DNA of 64,000 nucleotides from the NCBI GenBank assembly GCA_026705025.1, contig JAPPBN010000054.1:54780-118779 (forward strand). Direction: 5' to 3'. Under the pieces are notes generated by a model that worked only from the letters and a program-made list of their open reading frames with translations, was not told the origin of the DNA and made no database searches. This DNA is from Bin125 sp026705025. Its GTDB lineage: Bacteria; Chloroflexota; Dehalococcoidia; Bin125. The translations under genes were made by a program, and so were the position numbers. Shown here one piece after another: positions 31,645 to 38,598 of this stretch (the first letter of the stretch is position 1; every line of letters starts with the position of its first letter).

Positions 31645-32307
31645 TCATGGTCGCCAGATCGTCCCCTGGCAGACCTTGCCCCTCCACGACTCCACAGACG
31701 TGACGAAGCGCCAGGCATCCGGCGCCGCATACTCAACCGTCAGTTCGGCTAGCCCGCCGAGTCGTCCAGCCGCCGCACGCTGTTCGATGGTCTGGAACGT
31801 CTCGAAAGAGCGTGGGGTCACCTTGCCGAACATGGGCATCGCGAATCCCGAATTGATCTGGCACACCATGATTCGATCCACGTACTCGTCGACAAAGGCC
31901 CGAGTATCCAGGGTCAGGACGTCGTGGGTCGCATCCCGGTACGGGGCGGCGTTGAGCATGCGCATCAGACGCTGCTCTGAGAGCCACAGAAACGTCCGGC
32001 GGTTGAGAAACTCGTACCACTGTTGAGGCGAAATGCCGTCCAACCCCTTCGCCAAATGCTCGGGCGGCATCGGCCACTGGTCGCGGATCACGGCGGTTCC
32101 GTGAATCGGATGGTGGATTGGGACGCCCTTCGGCCGCCACTGTGTTTCGATCTCCCGTCGCATCGGACCATGAATCTCGAACAAATCCAGCAGCGCCGTC
32201 GTGCTCAGGAGCCCATGCTCACGTACGCTCCGCCAGCTCCCCGCCTCGGTCATGTGGAAGAGGCGTGGGTACAGCAAGACGAATTGGTCCAGCACGTCAG
32301 CCCTCAC
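31645..32307 (-). CDS. ADP-ribosyltransferase-like (DUF7002-type) protein
   Basis: A ~220-residue protein. Its start YPRLFHMTEAGSWRSVREHGLLST resembles the first substrate-binding strand of DarT/RNA-2'-phosphotransferase-like ART folds (His in a beta strand, then ...I...GL.S). Later FLWLSEQRLMRML and VLTLDTRAFVDEYVDRIMVCQINSGFA fit the DUF7002 layout, with FQTIEQRAAAGRLGGLAELTVEY near the end. GTG 32307 has GGAG 9 bp upstream and is preferred to TTG 32316. Activity is unproven. Its upstream region holds the decamer array of locus 2. Confidence 0.55.
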   Translation of the reverse strand: MRADVLDQFVLLYPRLFHMTEAGSWRSVREHGLLSTTALLDLFEIHGPMRREIETQWRPKGVPIHHPIHGTAVIRDQWPMPPEHLAKGLDGISPQQWYEFLNRRTFLWLSEQRLMRMLNAAPYRDATHDVLTLDTRAFVDEYVDRIMVCQINSGFAMPMFGKVTPRSFETFQTIEQRAAAGRLGGLAELTVEYAAPDAWRFVTSVESWRGKVCQGTIWRP

Positions 32308-32420
32308 GGTCAGCAACTCCGATCCGCCGTGGCTTCACGGTCCCGGTACGATAGAACAGATGAGCAGTAGCAACGAGGGTGAGTTCGATGCTTCGACCAA
32401 GTCCCGCGTTTCAGCGCGAG

Positions 32421-32530
32421 TCTCCCGGATTCACCCGGATTGTTCCTGAATTGACCTATCGATTTCGAGCCACATTTGGACGAATCGAGACGAATCGAGA
32501 CGAATCTGGACAAATCTGGACAAATCTGCA
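32421..32530. repeat. 10-bp-period tandem array, locus 2
   Basis: From 32471 to 32530 six decamers follow each other: CACATTTGGA, CGAATCGAGA twice, CGAATCTGGA, CAAATCTGGA, CAAATCTGCA. Weaker copies continue leftwards to about 32421 (TCTCCCGGAT, TCACCCGGAT, TGTTCCTGAA). On the minus strand it reads TCCAGATTTG directly followed by TCCAGATTCG, exactly as at 48431-48450. It lies in the 368-bp gap between the divergent ART-like and CoA-transferase genes; the rest of the gap (32308-32420, 32531-32675) shows no supported gene. Confidence 0.8.
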
Positions 32531-32675
32531 CACCTGATCGCATGATCATCAGTCCAGGACAGGAGAACGCGACAACACCAGTCGAATTCTCGCCCCGATC
32601 TGTTCCGTCACCGTTTGCGAGACTCGACAGGCCTTAGCCTCAGGGAGCCAGCGCCTGGCAGTGGATGGAGTGCCC

Positions 32676-33893
32676 GTGTCCGAATCCCAATCCAATCCGA
32701 AACCGCTCCTCAAGGGACTCAAAGTCGTGGAGATGGCGACCTGGCTGTTCGGTCCGATGAGCGCCTGCATCCTCAGCGAGATGGGGGCGGAAGTCGTCAA
32801 GGTCGAGCCCCACGAAGGCGATCCGATGCGCGGCCTGATTCACCGCCTGCACGACGGCGTCGACTGGGTCTTCGAGATTCCCAACCGCAACAAGCGCAGC
32901 GTGACGCTCAACGTCCGAACGCCCGAGGGAATTGAAGCATTGCGGCGACTGCTGGCCGACGCCGACGTGTTCATCGTCAACCTGCGCCGCGGCGCGCTCG
33001 AACGGTTGGGCATTGACTATGCCTCGATCAAAGCTGACCATCCGCGTCTGATCTACGCCCACGCGACCGGCTACGGCACTGAAGGTCCCGACATCGACCG
33101 TCCGGCCTTCGACGAGCTCGCCTACTGGGCCCGCGGCGGATTCATGGAGACGCTCGGTCCGCCCGACAGTGAGCCGATTCGGCTGGTCGGGGCGATGGGG
33201 GATCTGCCCAGCGCGATGAATCTCTCGACCGCAATCTTCGCCGCGCTGTACCAGCGCGAGCTGACAGGCGAGGGACAATTCGTCACCTGCTCGCTCTACG
33301 GCGGCGGAATCTGGGCCAACGGCTTCGCCATCCAGGGCGCGCTGGCGACCGGCGAGAACTTCCCACGCAGCGACCGATACAGCGCCTTCAATCCGCTCTA
33401 CAACTCCTACCGCTCGTCCGATGGGAAGTGGATGCAGCTTGCGATGATCCAGGAAGAGCGCTTCTGGGGGCCGTTCGCCGAGGCGATCGAGCAGCCGGTC
33501 TTGACTGAGGATCCGCGCTTTGCCGAGGCCTCGGTGCGCCGCAAGCACATCCGAGAAGCGGTTGAGGTGATCGAGCGGCGCATCGGAGAGGAACCCCGCG
33601 ATCACTGGGCCGCGATCTTCGACGCCAGGGATTTCCCCTGGGCGCCGGCGGCGGACTCCGTCGAGATTGCCAATGATCCACAGGCGGCCGCCAACGGCTA
33701 CGTGCGTACGATGCAGCATCGGACCGCGGGGGACTTCAAGATCTTCGGCCTGCCCTTCCAGCTCGAGCAGGCCCCAACCGAAACGCACAGCAGCGCACCG
33801 GAACTCGGTGAACACACCGAGGTCGTCCTGGAAGAGCTCGGCTACAACTGGAACGAGATCGCCGCAATGAAACAGTCGGGCGTGATTCCATAG
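32676..33893 (+). CDS. CaiB/BaiF family (class III) CoA-transferase
   Basis: About 405 residues starting LLKGLKVVEMATWLFGPMSACILSEMGAEVVKVEP, the family hallmark. The segment FDELAYWARGGFMETLG precedes GAMGDLPSAMNLSTAIFAAL, in which the family's catalytic-region Gly-Asp is kept. GTG 32676 has GGAG 5 bp upstream; GTG 32661 is an alternative. Its nearest neighbour, an amidohydrolase 16 bp downstream, suggests a two-gene operon in which an acid released by hydrolysis could be activated to its CoA ester. Substrate unknown. Confidence 0.9.
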   Translation: MSESQSNPKPLLKGLKVVEMATWLFGPMSACILSEMGAEVVKVEPHEGDPMRGLIHRLHDGVDWVFEIPNRNKRSVTLNVRTPEGIEALRRLLADADVFIVNLRRGALERLGIDYASIKADHPRLIYAHATGYGTEGPDIDRPAFDELAYWARGGFMETLGPPDSEPIRLVGAMGDLPSAMNLSTAIFAALYQRELTGEGQFVTCSLYGGGIWANGFAIQGALATGENFPRSDRYSAFNPLYNSYRSSDGKWMQLAMIQEERFWGPFAEAIEQPVLTEDPRFAEASVRRKHIREAVEVIERRIGEEPRDHWAAIFDARDFPWAPAADSVEIANDPQAAANGYVRTMQHRTAGDFKIFGLPFQLEQAPTETHSSAPELGEHTEVVLEELGYNWNEIAAMKQSGVIP

Positions 33894-33909
33894 GGACCGT
33901 GGAGAAGAA

Positions 33910-34797
33910 ATGCCAGAAATCATTGACTTCCGAGTCACCCTGCCACCGCGCGAGTACGCCGACCCGTCGGGCGACGGCGACGAACGTTTCAGCGACCGCG
34001 ACTACCTGGCCAACTACAACCGCATCTACACGCGCGAGCGCGGCGGCGGCGCCGACGCACAGGCGATGGTCGCGGCGATTGCGGAGGCAGGCATCGACCG
34101 CGCCGTGCTCCAAGCCGAGTGGGCGGCCGGCGACTATCGCGCCATGAACGACGCTGTCCATCGAATCGTGGCCGGTCATTCAGAGGTACTGACCGGCTAC
34201 GTCACCGTCAATCCGGCCGCCGGCGACAACATGGCGGCGGTTGTGGAAGAGGAAGTCCGCGAGCGCGGCGCAACGGGCGTCAACCTGCAGCCGTTCTCGT
34301 ACCGAGTGATGGCCAACGACAAGCGCTTCTACCCGCTTTACTCCAAGTGCCAGGAGCTCGGCATTCCGGTCACGATTCACTCGTCGATCAATTTTTCCAA
34401 CGACCGCTCCATCGCATACGGCCGTCCGTTGGTGCTCGATGAGATCGCCTGCGATTTCCCCGACCTGACGATTGTCGCCAATCATGGTGGTTGGCCCTGG
34501 GTCAACGAACTGGTCGCAGTGGCCTGGAAGCACGCCAACGTCTACATCGAGATTGGTGCGGTCGCGCCCAAGTACATCGGCACACCAGGCACCGGCTGGG
34601 AGACGCTGCTGCACTACGGCAACACATCGCTGCTCAGCGACCGCGTCCTCTTCGCCACCGACAACATGATCCCGTATCAGCGCGCCGTGTCGGAGCTGCA
34701 GGAACTCCCGCTCAAGGATCACGTCAAGGAAGGCTGGCTCGGCGGGAATGCCGCGCGATTGCTGGCTCAGGTGGAGGATCGCCTGGCTGCTGGCTGA
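33910..34797 (+). CDS. Amidohydrolase_2 family protein lacking the N-terminal HxH motif
   Basis: TIM-barrel hydrolase/decarboxylase fold (ACMSD-like). GGAGAAGAA precedes ATG 33910. The usual N-terminal metal motif DxHxH is replaced by IDFRVTLPP, while the later sites are kept: VTIHSS, VANHGGWPWV and FATDNM with the catalytic Asp. It therefore may use a different or mononuclear metal site. The segment GVNLQPFSYRVMANDKRFYPLYSKCQELGIPV is typical of the family. Cotranscription with the upstream CoA-transferase is likely. Reaction cannot be predicted. Confidence 0.82.
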   Translation: MPEIIDFRVTLPPREYADPSGDGDERFSDRDYLANYNRIYTRERGGGADAQAMVAAIAEAGIDRAVLQAEWAAGDYRAMNDAVHRIVAGHSEVLTGYVTVNPAAGDNMAAVVEEEVRERGATGVNLQPFSYRVMANDKRFYPLYSKCQELGIPVTIHSSINFSNDRSIAYGRPLVLDEIACDFPDLTIVANHGGWPWVNELVAVAWKHANVYIEIGAVAPKYIGTPGTGWETLLHYGNTSLLSDRVLFATDNMIPYQRAVSELQELPLKDHVKEGWLGGNAARLLAQVEDRLAAG

Positions 34798-34859
34798 TGT
34801 CCACCGGGCATGCCAGGCCAGACGCTCGGTACCATGGCTCATAAGCCGTGGAATCGAGA

Positions 34860-35339
34860 ATGGCCCACTTTGTTCGCCGGACAGTCGGCCTTGGCGCCCT
34901 ATCAGTCCTTGTGCTCGTGACCATCCTGTTGATCGCGGCCTGCGGCGGTGGAGACGAAGAAGACTACGCCGCGTCGCAGTCCCACGATGCGCACGAGTCA
35001 GCCCCAACTGCGGTGCTGGCGGGCGAGCATTCAGAAACAGGACTCGCAGGCAAGAAGCTGTTCGCGGCCAACTGCACACAGTGCCACGGCGAGAACGCGA
35101 TAGGGACCAACCAGGGCCCGCCGCTGGTCCATCAGATCTATGAACCGGGGCATCACGGCAACGCTAGTTTCGTGATCGCCGTCGCGCGGGGCGTCCGGGC
35201 GCATCACTGGGATTTCGGCAACATGCCCGCGATCCCCGATCTGTCGATCGGCGAGATCAACCAGGTCATCTGCTACGTGCGAGAATTGCAACTGGCGAAC
35301 GACATCATTGACGAGATCCCAGCCGCCACCCCGTGCTAG
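34860..35339 (+). CDS. Lipoprotein c-type cytochrome
   Basis: A 159-residue exported electron carrier. A signal peptide with lipobox LIAAC (Cys28) predicts a lipid anchor on the outer face of the membrane. A linker rich in His/Ala/Ser follows, then the heme c site CTQCH (Cys72, Cys75, His76) and the likely sixth ligand Met in WDFGNMPAIPDLS. The C-terminal helix EINQVICYVRELQ is the usual last cytochrome c helix. No oxidase or dehydrogenase partner adjoins. ATG 34860 is used; GTG 34848 is in frame. Confidence 0.88.
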   Translation: MAHFVRRTVGLGALSVLVLVTILLIAACGGGDEEDYAASQSHDAHESAPTAVLAGEHSETGLAGKKLFAANCTQCHGENAIGTNQGPPLVHQIYEPGHHGNASFVIAVARGVRAHHWDFGNMPAIPDLSIGEINQVICYVRELQLANDIIDEIPAATPC

Positions 35340-35345
35340 GCAGTC

Positions 35346-36545
35346 CTAGCCGACGACGCCGGCTTCCTTGAGCCTGGCTATCTCCTGCGGAGCACAGCCA
35401 ATCTCCTCAAGCAGGGAGTCGGTGTCCTGACCCAGTTCCGGGCCCAGGCATTTCACTTGACCCTGCACGCCGTTGGCGCGGATTGGTGATCCCACCGTGG
35501 TCAGCGTGCCGAAGCGCTCATCTTCGTACTGGACGATGTACTCGTTGGCGGCCGCCTGATCGTCCTCGGCGATCATCGGGTAGTCCTGGATGAGGGTGCT
35601 GGGCACTTCTTCCTCGTCGAAGCGGGATGGCCACTCGGCGGCCGGGCGCGTGGCGATGGTGGACGCTACTTCGCTCCTCAGCTCCTCCAGGTTGGCGTTG
35701 CGATCGGCGAGCGTGCTGAAACGCTCGTCAGTGACGAGGTCTTCGCGCTCGAGCGCTCGGCACATCGGGACCCAGCGGTCTGTGATGTAGCCGACGAAGA
35801 GCCAGTCGTCGTCGGATCCCTGGGCCTGGAGCGTGAACATGTTCGAGATCGGCATGTTGCGCGCCGAAGGCACGATGTTGCCGTTGGCGATCGCGTTGAT
35901 CGCCGGGGCGCGACCCCAGATCTGACTGCCATAAAGAGAGGTCTGCACGAGTTGACCCTCGCCGGTGCGTTCGCGGGCGACCAGCCCGCTGGCGATGGCG
36001 AAGGCGAAGATCATCCCGCCGGTCTGGTCGGGATCGGGCGCGGCCACTTGTGAGTACGGCCTGACACCGTTCTCTCCGCGCACACCGTTCGGCCACATAC
36101 CGCCGCCGGCCGCGCCGGCGACTGATGCCCACGAAGTCGCGTTCGCCCTTGGGCCTTGAGGACCGAAGCCACTGGCGCTGGCATAGACCAGCTTGGGATT
36201 GCGCTGCTTGAGGTCGTCCCAACCGAGGCCGAGCCGATTCATCACGCCGGGCTTGAAGTTCTCGGTGACGACATCGACGCGTTTGACCAGTTCGTGTATC
36301 AGGTCACGGCCTTCGTCCGAGCGCAAATCGACGGCGATGCTGCGCTTGCCGCGGTGGTGAGTGTGGAAGTACTGCGAGAATCCGTCTTCGCGCTTGGCGA
36401 CGTGACGTGACGGATCGCCGACTTTGAGGCGTTCCACCTTGATCACCTCGGCGCCGAGGTCGGACATCAACACCGTGGCCGACGGCCCTTGCTGAAACTG
36501 GGTGAAGTCGAGCACGCGAATGCCGTCGAGCAGTGGGCGGGTCAT
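35346..36545 (-). CDS. CaiB/BaiF family (class III) CoA-transferase
   Basis: Third family member in the window, 399 residues. It begins LLDGIRVLDFTQFQQGPSATVLMSDLGAEVIKVERLKVGDPSR and keeps KRSIAVDLRSDEGRDL, DVVTENFKPGVMNRLGLGWDDL and YASASGFGPQGP. These are the class III signatures. It converges with the cytochrome gene and diverges from the enolase-superfamily gene (80 bp apart), suggesting shared control with that sugar-acid/organic-acid enzyme. Substrate unknown. Confidence 0.9.
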   Translation of the reverse strand: MTRPLLDGIRVLDFTQFQQGPSATVLMSDLGAEVIKVERLKVGDPSRHVAKREDGFSQYFHTHHRGKRSIAVDLRSDEGRDLIHELVKRVDVVTENFKPGVMNRLGLGWDDLKQRNPKLVYASASGFGPQGPRANATSWASVAGAAGGGMWPNGVRGENGVRPYSQVAAPDPDQTGGMIFAFAIASGLVARERTGEGQLVQTSLYGSQIWGRAPAINAIANGNIVPSARNMPISNMFTLQAQGSDDDWLFVGYITDRWVPMCRALEREDLVTDERFSTLADRNANLEELRSEVASTIATRPAAEWPSRFDEEEVPSTLIQDYPMIAEDDQAAANEYIVQYEDERFGTLTTVGSPIRANGVQGQVKCLGPELGQDTDSLLEEIGCAPQEIARLKEAGVVG

Positions 36546-36625
36546 GGTTCTTGCCTCCGGATCAAGGATCAGGTAGCTCGAATATACGCGCCGCTACTCT
36601 CTCTTGACGTGGAGAGGTCACCGCC

Positions 36626-37732
36626 ATGCAAATCACCGACATCACCTGTACCCCGCTGACGATTGGCAAGAGCCTGCTGCGGATCATCACGAACGCCGGC
36701 GTCGAGGGTTGGGCTGAGGTACCGGGCGGCAACTACAACCTGAACTCGAAGGCTGCTGTGTTCGACGCCTACCTGGAGACCGACATCAAACGGGCTCTGC
36801 TGGGCGAGGACCCGCTGCTGATTGACCGGCATTGGGAGACGCTGGCTCTGGGGCGAGGCGAGCGGATGTACAAGTTGCCCGGTTGGGTCGTAGGAATTGT
36901 GGATGTCGCGTTGTGGGATTTGATGGGCAAGGAGACCGGCCTGCCGGTGCACAAGCTGATGGGGGGCGCGCGGCGCACCGACATCCCGCTCTACTGGAGC
37001 ACGGGCTCGGGCTGGCGAATGCAGCCCGACGAGATGCTGGAGTTGGTCCGAGAGGGCAAGGAGAAGGGTTATGAGTCCTTCAAGATTCGCATGGACTGGC
37101 GCGGCTGGCGACAGGACATCGACCCCGAGAAAGATTTCCTGATCTTCAAACTCGTCCGCGAGTACCTCGACGAAGGCCAGTATCTCGGCTTCGACGCCAA
37201 CAACGGCTACTCGGTCTCAACCGCGATCCAGCAGGGCCGCCGATTTGAGGAACTCGGCATCGACCACTTCGAGGAGCCGATCCCGCACTACGATCTGCCC
37301 GGCCTCAAGCAGATCTCCGATGCGCTGGACGTCGCCGTGTCGGCCGGTGAGCAAGACGCCTTTCGCTGGTGGTTCGAGCACCTGATCCTGCTGGGCGACA
37401 TCGACATCCTCCAGCCGGACATCCTCAATGCTGGAGGTCCGAGCGAGGTCAAACGGATCTTCGACATGGCGACGGTCCTGAACAAGCCGGTGATGCCGCA
37501 CAGTCCGCAGGCCGGGATCAACTCAATGGCCTCGCTGCACGTCTACGCGACGGTGCAGAACGCGACTCGACCGCACGAGTACTCGGAGGAATTCTCCGGC
37601 CCCATCGATGACGTGGCCGAGCTGTACGGAGAGTCGGCCGTTCCCAGGAACGGCCGCATCCAGCTCAGCGACAAGCCGGGATATGGGATCGAACTGAATG
37701 AAGCGGCAGTGGAGCGGTTGACGCTGCGCTAG
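36626..37732 (+). CDS. Enolase superfamily (mandelate racemase/muconate lactonizing) enzyme
   Basis: A 368-residue (alpha/beta)8-barrel enzyme that abstracts the alpha-proton of a carboxylate. Metal ligands are visible in order: Asp in GFDANNGYS, Glu in HFEEPIP and Glu in SAGEQD. The base region FKIRMDWRG keeps Lys but has Arg in place of the second Lys of KxK, and a His is in VMPHSPQAG, as in dehydratases of the MR group. Sugar-acid or hydroxy-acid dehydration is therefore more likely than cycloisomerisation. GGAGAGG lies 8 bp before ATG 36626. Such paralogs are expanded in SAR202-type Chloroflexota. Confidence 0.88.
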   Translation: MQITDITCTPLTIGKSLLRIITNAGVEGWAEVPGGNYNLNSKAAVFDAYLETDIKRALLGEDPLLIDRHWETLALGRGERMYKLPGWVVGIVDVALWDLMGKETGLPVHKLMGGARRTDIPLYWSTGSGWRMQPDEMLELVREGKEKGYESFKIRMDWRGWRQDIDPEKDFLIFKLVREYLDEGQYLGFDANNGYSVSTAIQQGRRFEELGIDHFEEPIPHYDLPGLKQISDALDVAVSAGEQDAFRWWFEHLILLGDIDILQPDILNAGGPSEVKRIFDMATVLNKPVMPHSPQAGINSMASLHVYATVQNATRPHEYSEEFSGPIDDVAELYGESAVPRNGRIQLSDKPGYGIELNEAAVERLTLR

Positions 37733-38154
37733 CTGATCTCGTACTCCCACGGATTGATGAAATCGGCCGCAAGCTTTTCGAAGTCGTGGACGTTACGCGT
37801 AGCGACGGTCAGGTCGTGGATGGCAGCTGTACCCGCGATGAGCGTGTCTCCCAGGGCGACGCTGAGACCCGAGCGACGAGATCTGGCCCTGAACCGAGCG
37901 GCTCGCTCAGCAGCCAACCGTTCGACAGGCAATATTCGATCCTGATAGAGCGTCACGAAGTCGATGTGCGCGGCACGTTTTTCGTCACGCCGTCGGCCTG
38001 GCGGAAGCAATCTCAACCCGAACTCCAACTCGTGTATCACGATGGAACACAGCCAGAGGTCTGAGTTCTCCGCCATGAAAGCAGCGACGTTCGGATTGGG
38101 ATTGCTCTTCGTGGTCTCGGAGACGACGTTGGTGTCGAGCAGATAGCTGCTCAT
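37729..38154 (-). CDS. vapC: VapC-type PIN-domain toxin
   Basis: RNase toxin of a type II module. The PIN acid residues are seen in SYLLDTNVVSE (Asp7), VIHELEFGL (Glu) and LGDTLIAGTAAIHDLTVATRN with a terminal VHDFEKL. ATG 38154 overlaps the antitoxin stop (ATGA at 38151-38154), giving 141 residues, normal for VapC. The in-frame extension to 38178 lies within the antitoxin gene and is not used. VapC toxins usually cut tRNA or rRNA; the target here is unknown. Its stop overlaps that of the enolase-family gene by 4 bp. Confidence 0.9.
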   Translation of the reverse strand: MSSYLLDTNVVSETTKSNPNPNVAAFMAENSDLWLCSIVIHELEFGLRLLPPGRRRDEKRAAHIDFVTLYQDRILPVERLAAERAARFRARSRRSGLSVALGDTLIAGTAAIHDLTVATRNVHDFEKLAADFINPWEYEIS

Positions 38155-38480
38155 TTCACATCCTCGTCGTCCGTCCACTCCTCATCCGTCGCGTAGTCGA
38201 CGAATGGAATAGGCCGCTCCAATCCTCGCTCATAAGGCCCGTCGGAGTAGATGTCTCGCGGCATTCTTTCGAGGAGATACCTTCCCATCGGCATCCGCTC
38301 TTCCGAAACTTCACGTTGTTCGGATTCGCTCTCTGGCACGATCACAAATGATTTGCGGACACCGATCCGTTGCGGTCCTTCGCTTTCTGCGAGACGCAGG
38401 ATCTCGGAGAGCCTGGCCTTCGCCTCGGCGATCGTCCAGACCTTGCCTTGTGTAACGTCGTCCAGGTGCTGAGTAGCCAT
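38151..38480 (-). CDS. Phd/YefM-type antitoxin (partner of VapC)
   Basis: A 109-residue antitoxin. The N-terminal segment VWTIAEAKARLSEILRLAESEGPQRI is the Phd/YefM DNA-binding and dimerisation signature. The rest is an acidic, flexible tail (ATDEEWTDDEDVK), the usual toxin-wrapping part. Longer than many antitoxins of this kind. It is first in the operon and overlaps vapC by 4 bp. A perfect 14-bp palindrome 18 bp upstream is the likely autoregulatory operator. Confidence 0.88.
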   Translation of the reverse strand: MATQHLDDVTQGKVWTIAEAKARLSEILRLAESEGPQRIGVRKSFVIVPESESEQREVSEERMPMGRYLLERMPRDIYSDGPYERGLERPIPFVDYATDEEWTDDEDVK

Positions 38481-38498
38481 TGACGCCTCCTTGCCAAT

Positions 38499-38512
38499 CT
38501 AGTCTAGACTAG
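38499..38512. promoter_or_regulatory. Perfect palindromic operator of the VapC module
   Basis: CTAGTCTAGACTAG is a perfect 14-bp palindrome just upstream of the antitoxin start at 38480. Phd/YefM antitoxins repress their own operons through such palindromes. The flanking CCATAAT on the minus strand reads ATTATGG and could be part of the -10 region. Confidence 0.65.
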
Positions 38513-38549
38513 TCCATAATTTTCAGCGCACAAAATCACGGACCAACAA

Positions 38550-38571
38550 GCCCCGACCCGAAGGCCGGGGC
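38550..38571 (-). terminator. Terminator hairpin after the BVMO gene
   Basis: On the minus strand the RNA would fold as GCCCCGGCC-UUCG-GGUCGGGGC: nine pairs with one G-U and the extra-stable cUUCGg tetraloop, followed by UUGUU. It lies about 28 bp after the stop of the BVMO gene and before the toxin-antitoxin promoter. Confidence 0.7.
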
Positions 38572-38598
38572 CTGATAACAAAGGGACTGCAGAGTTGC

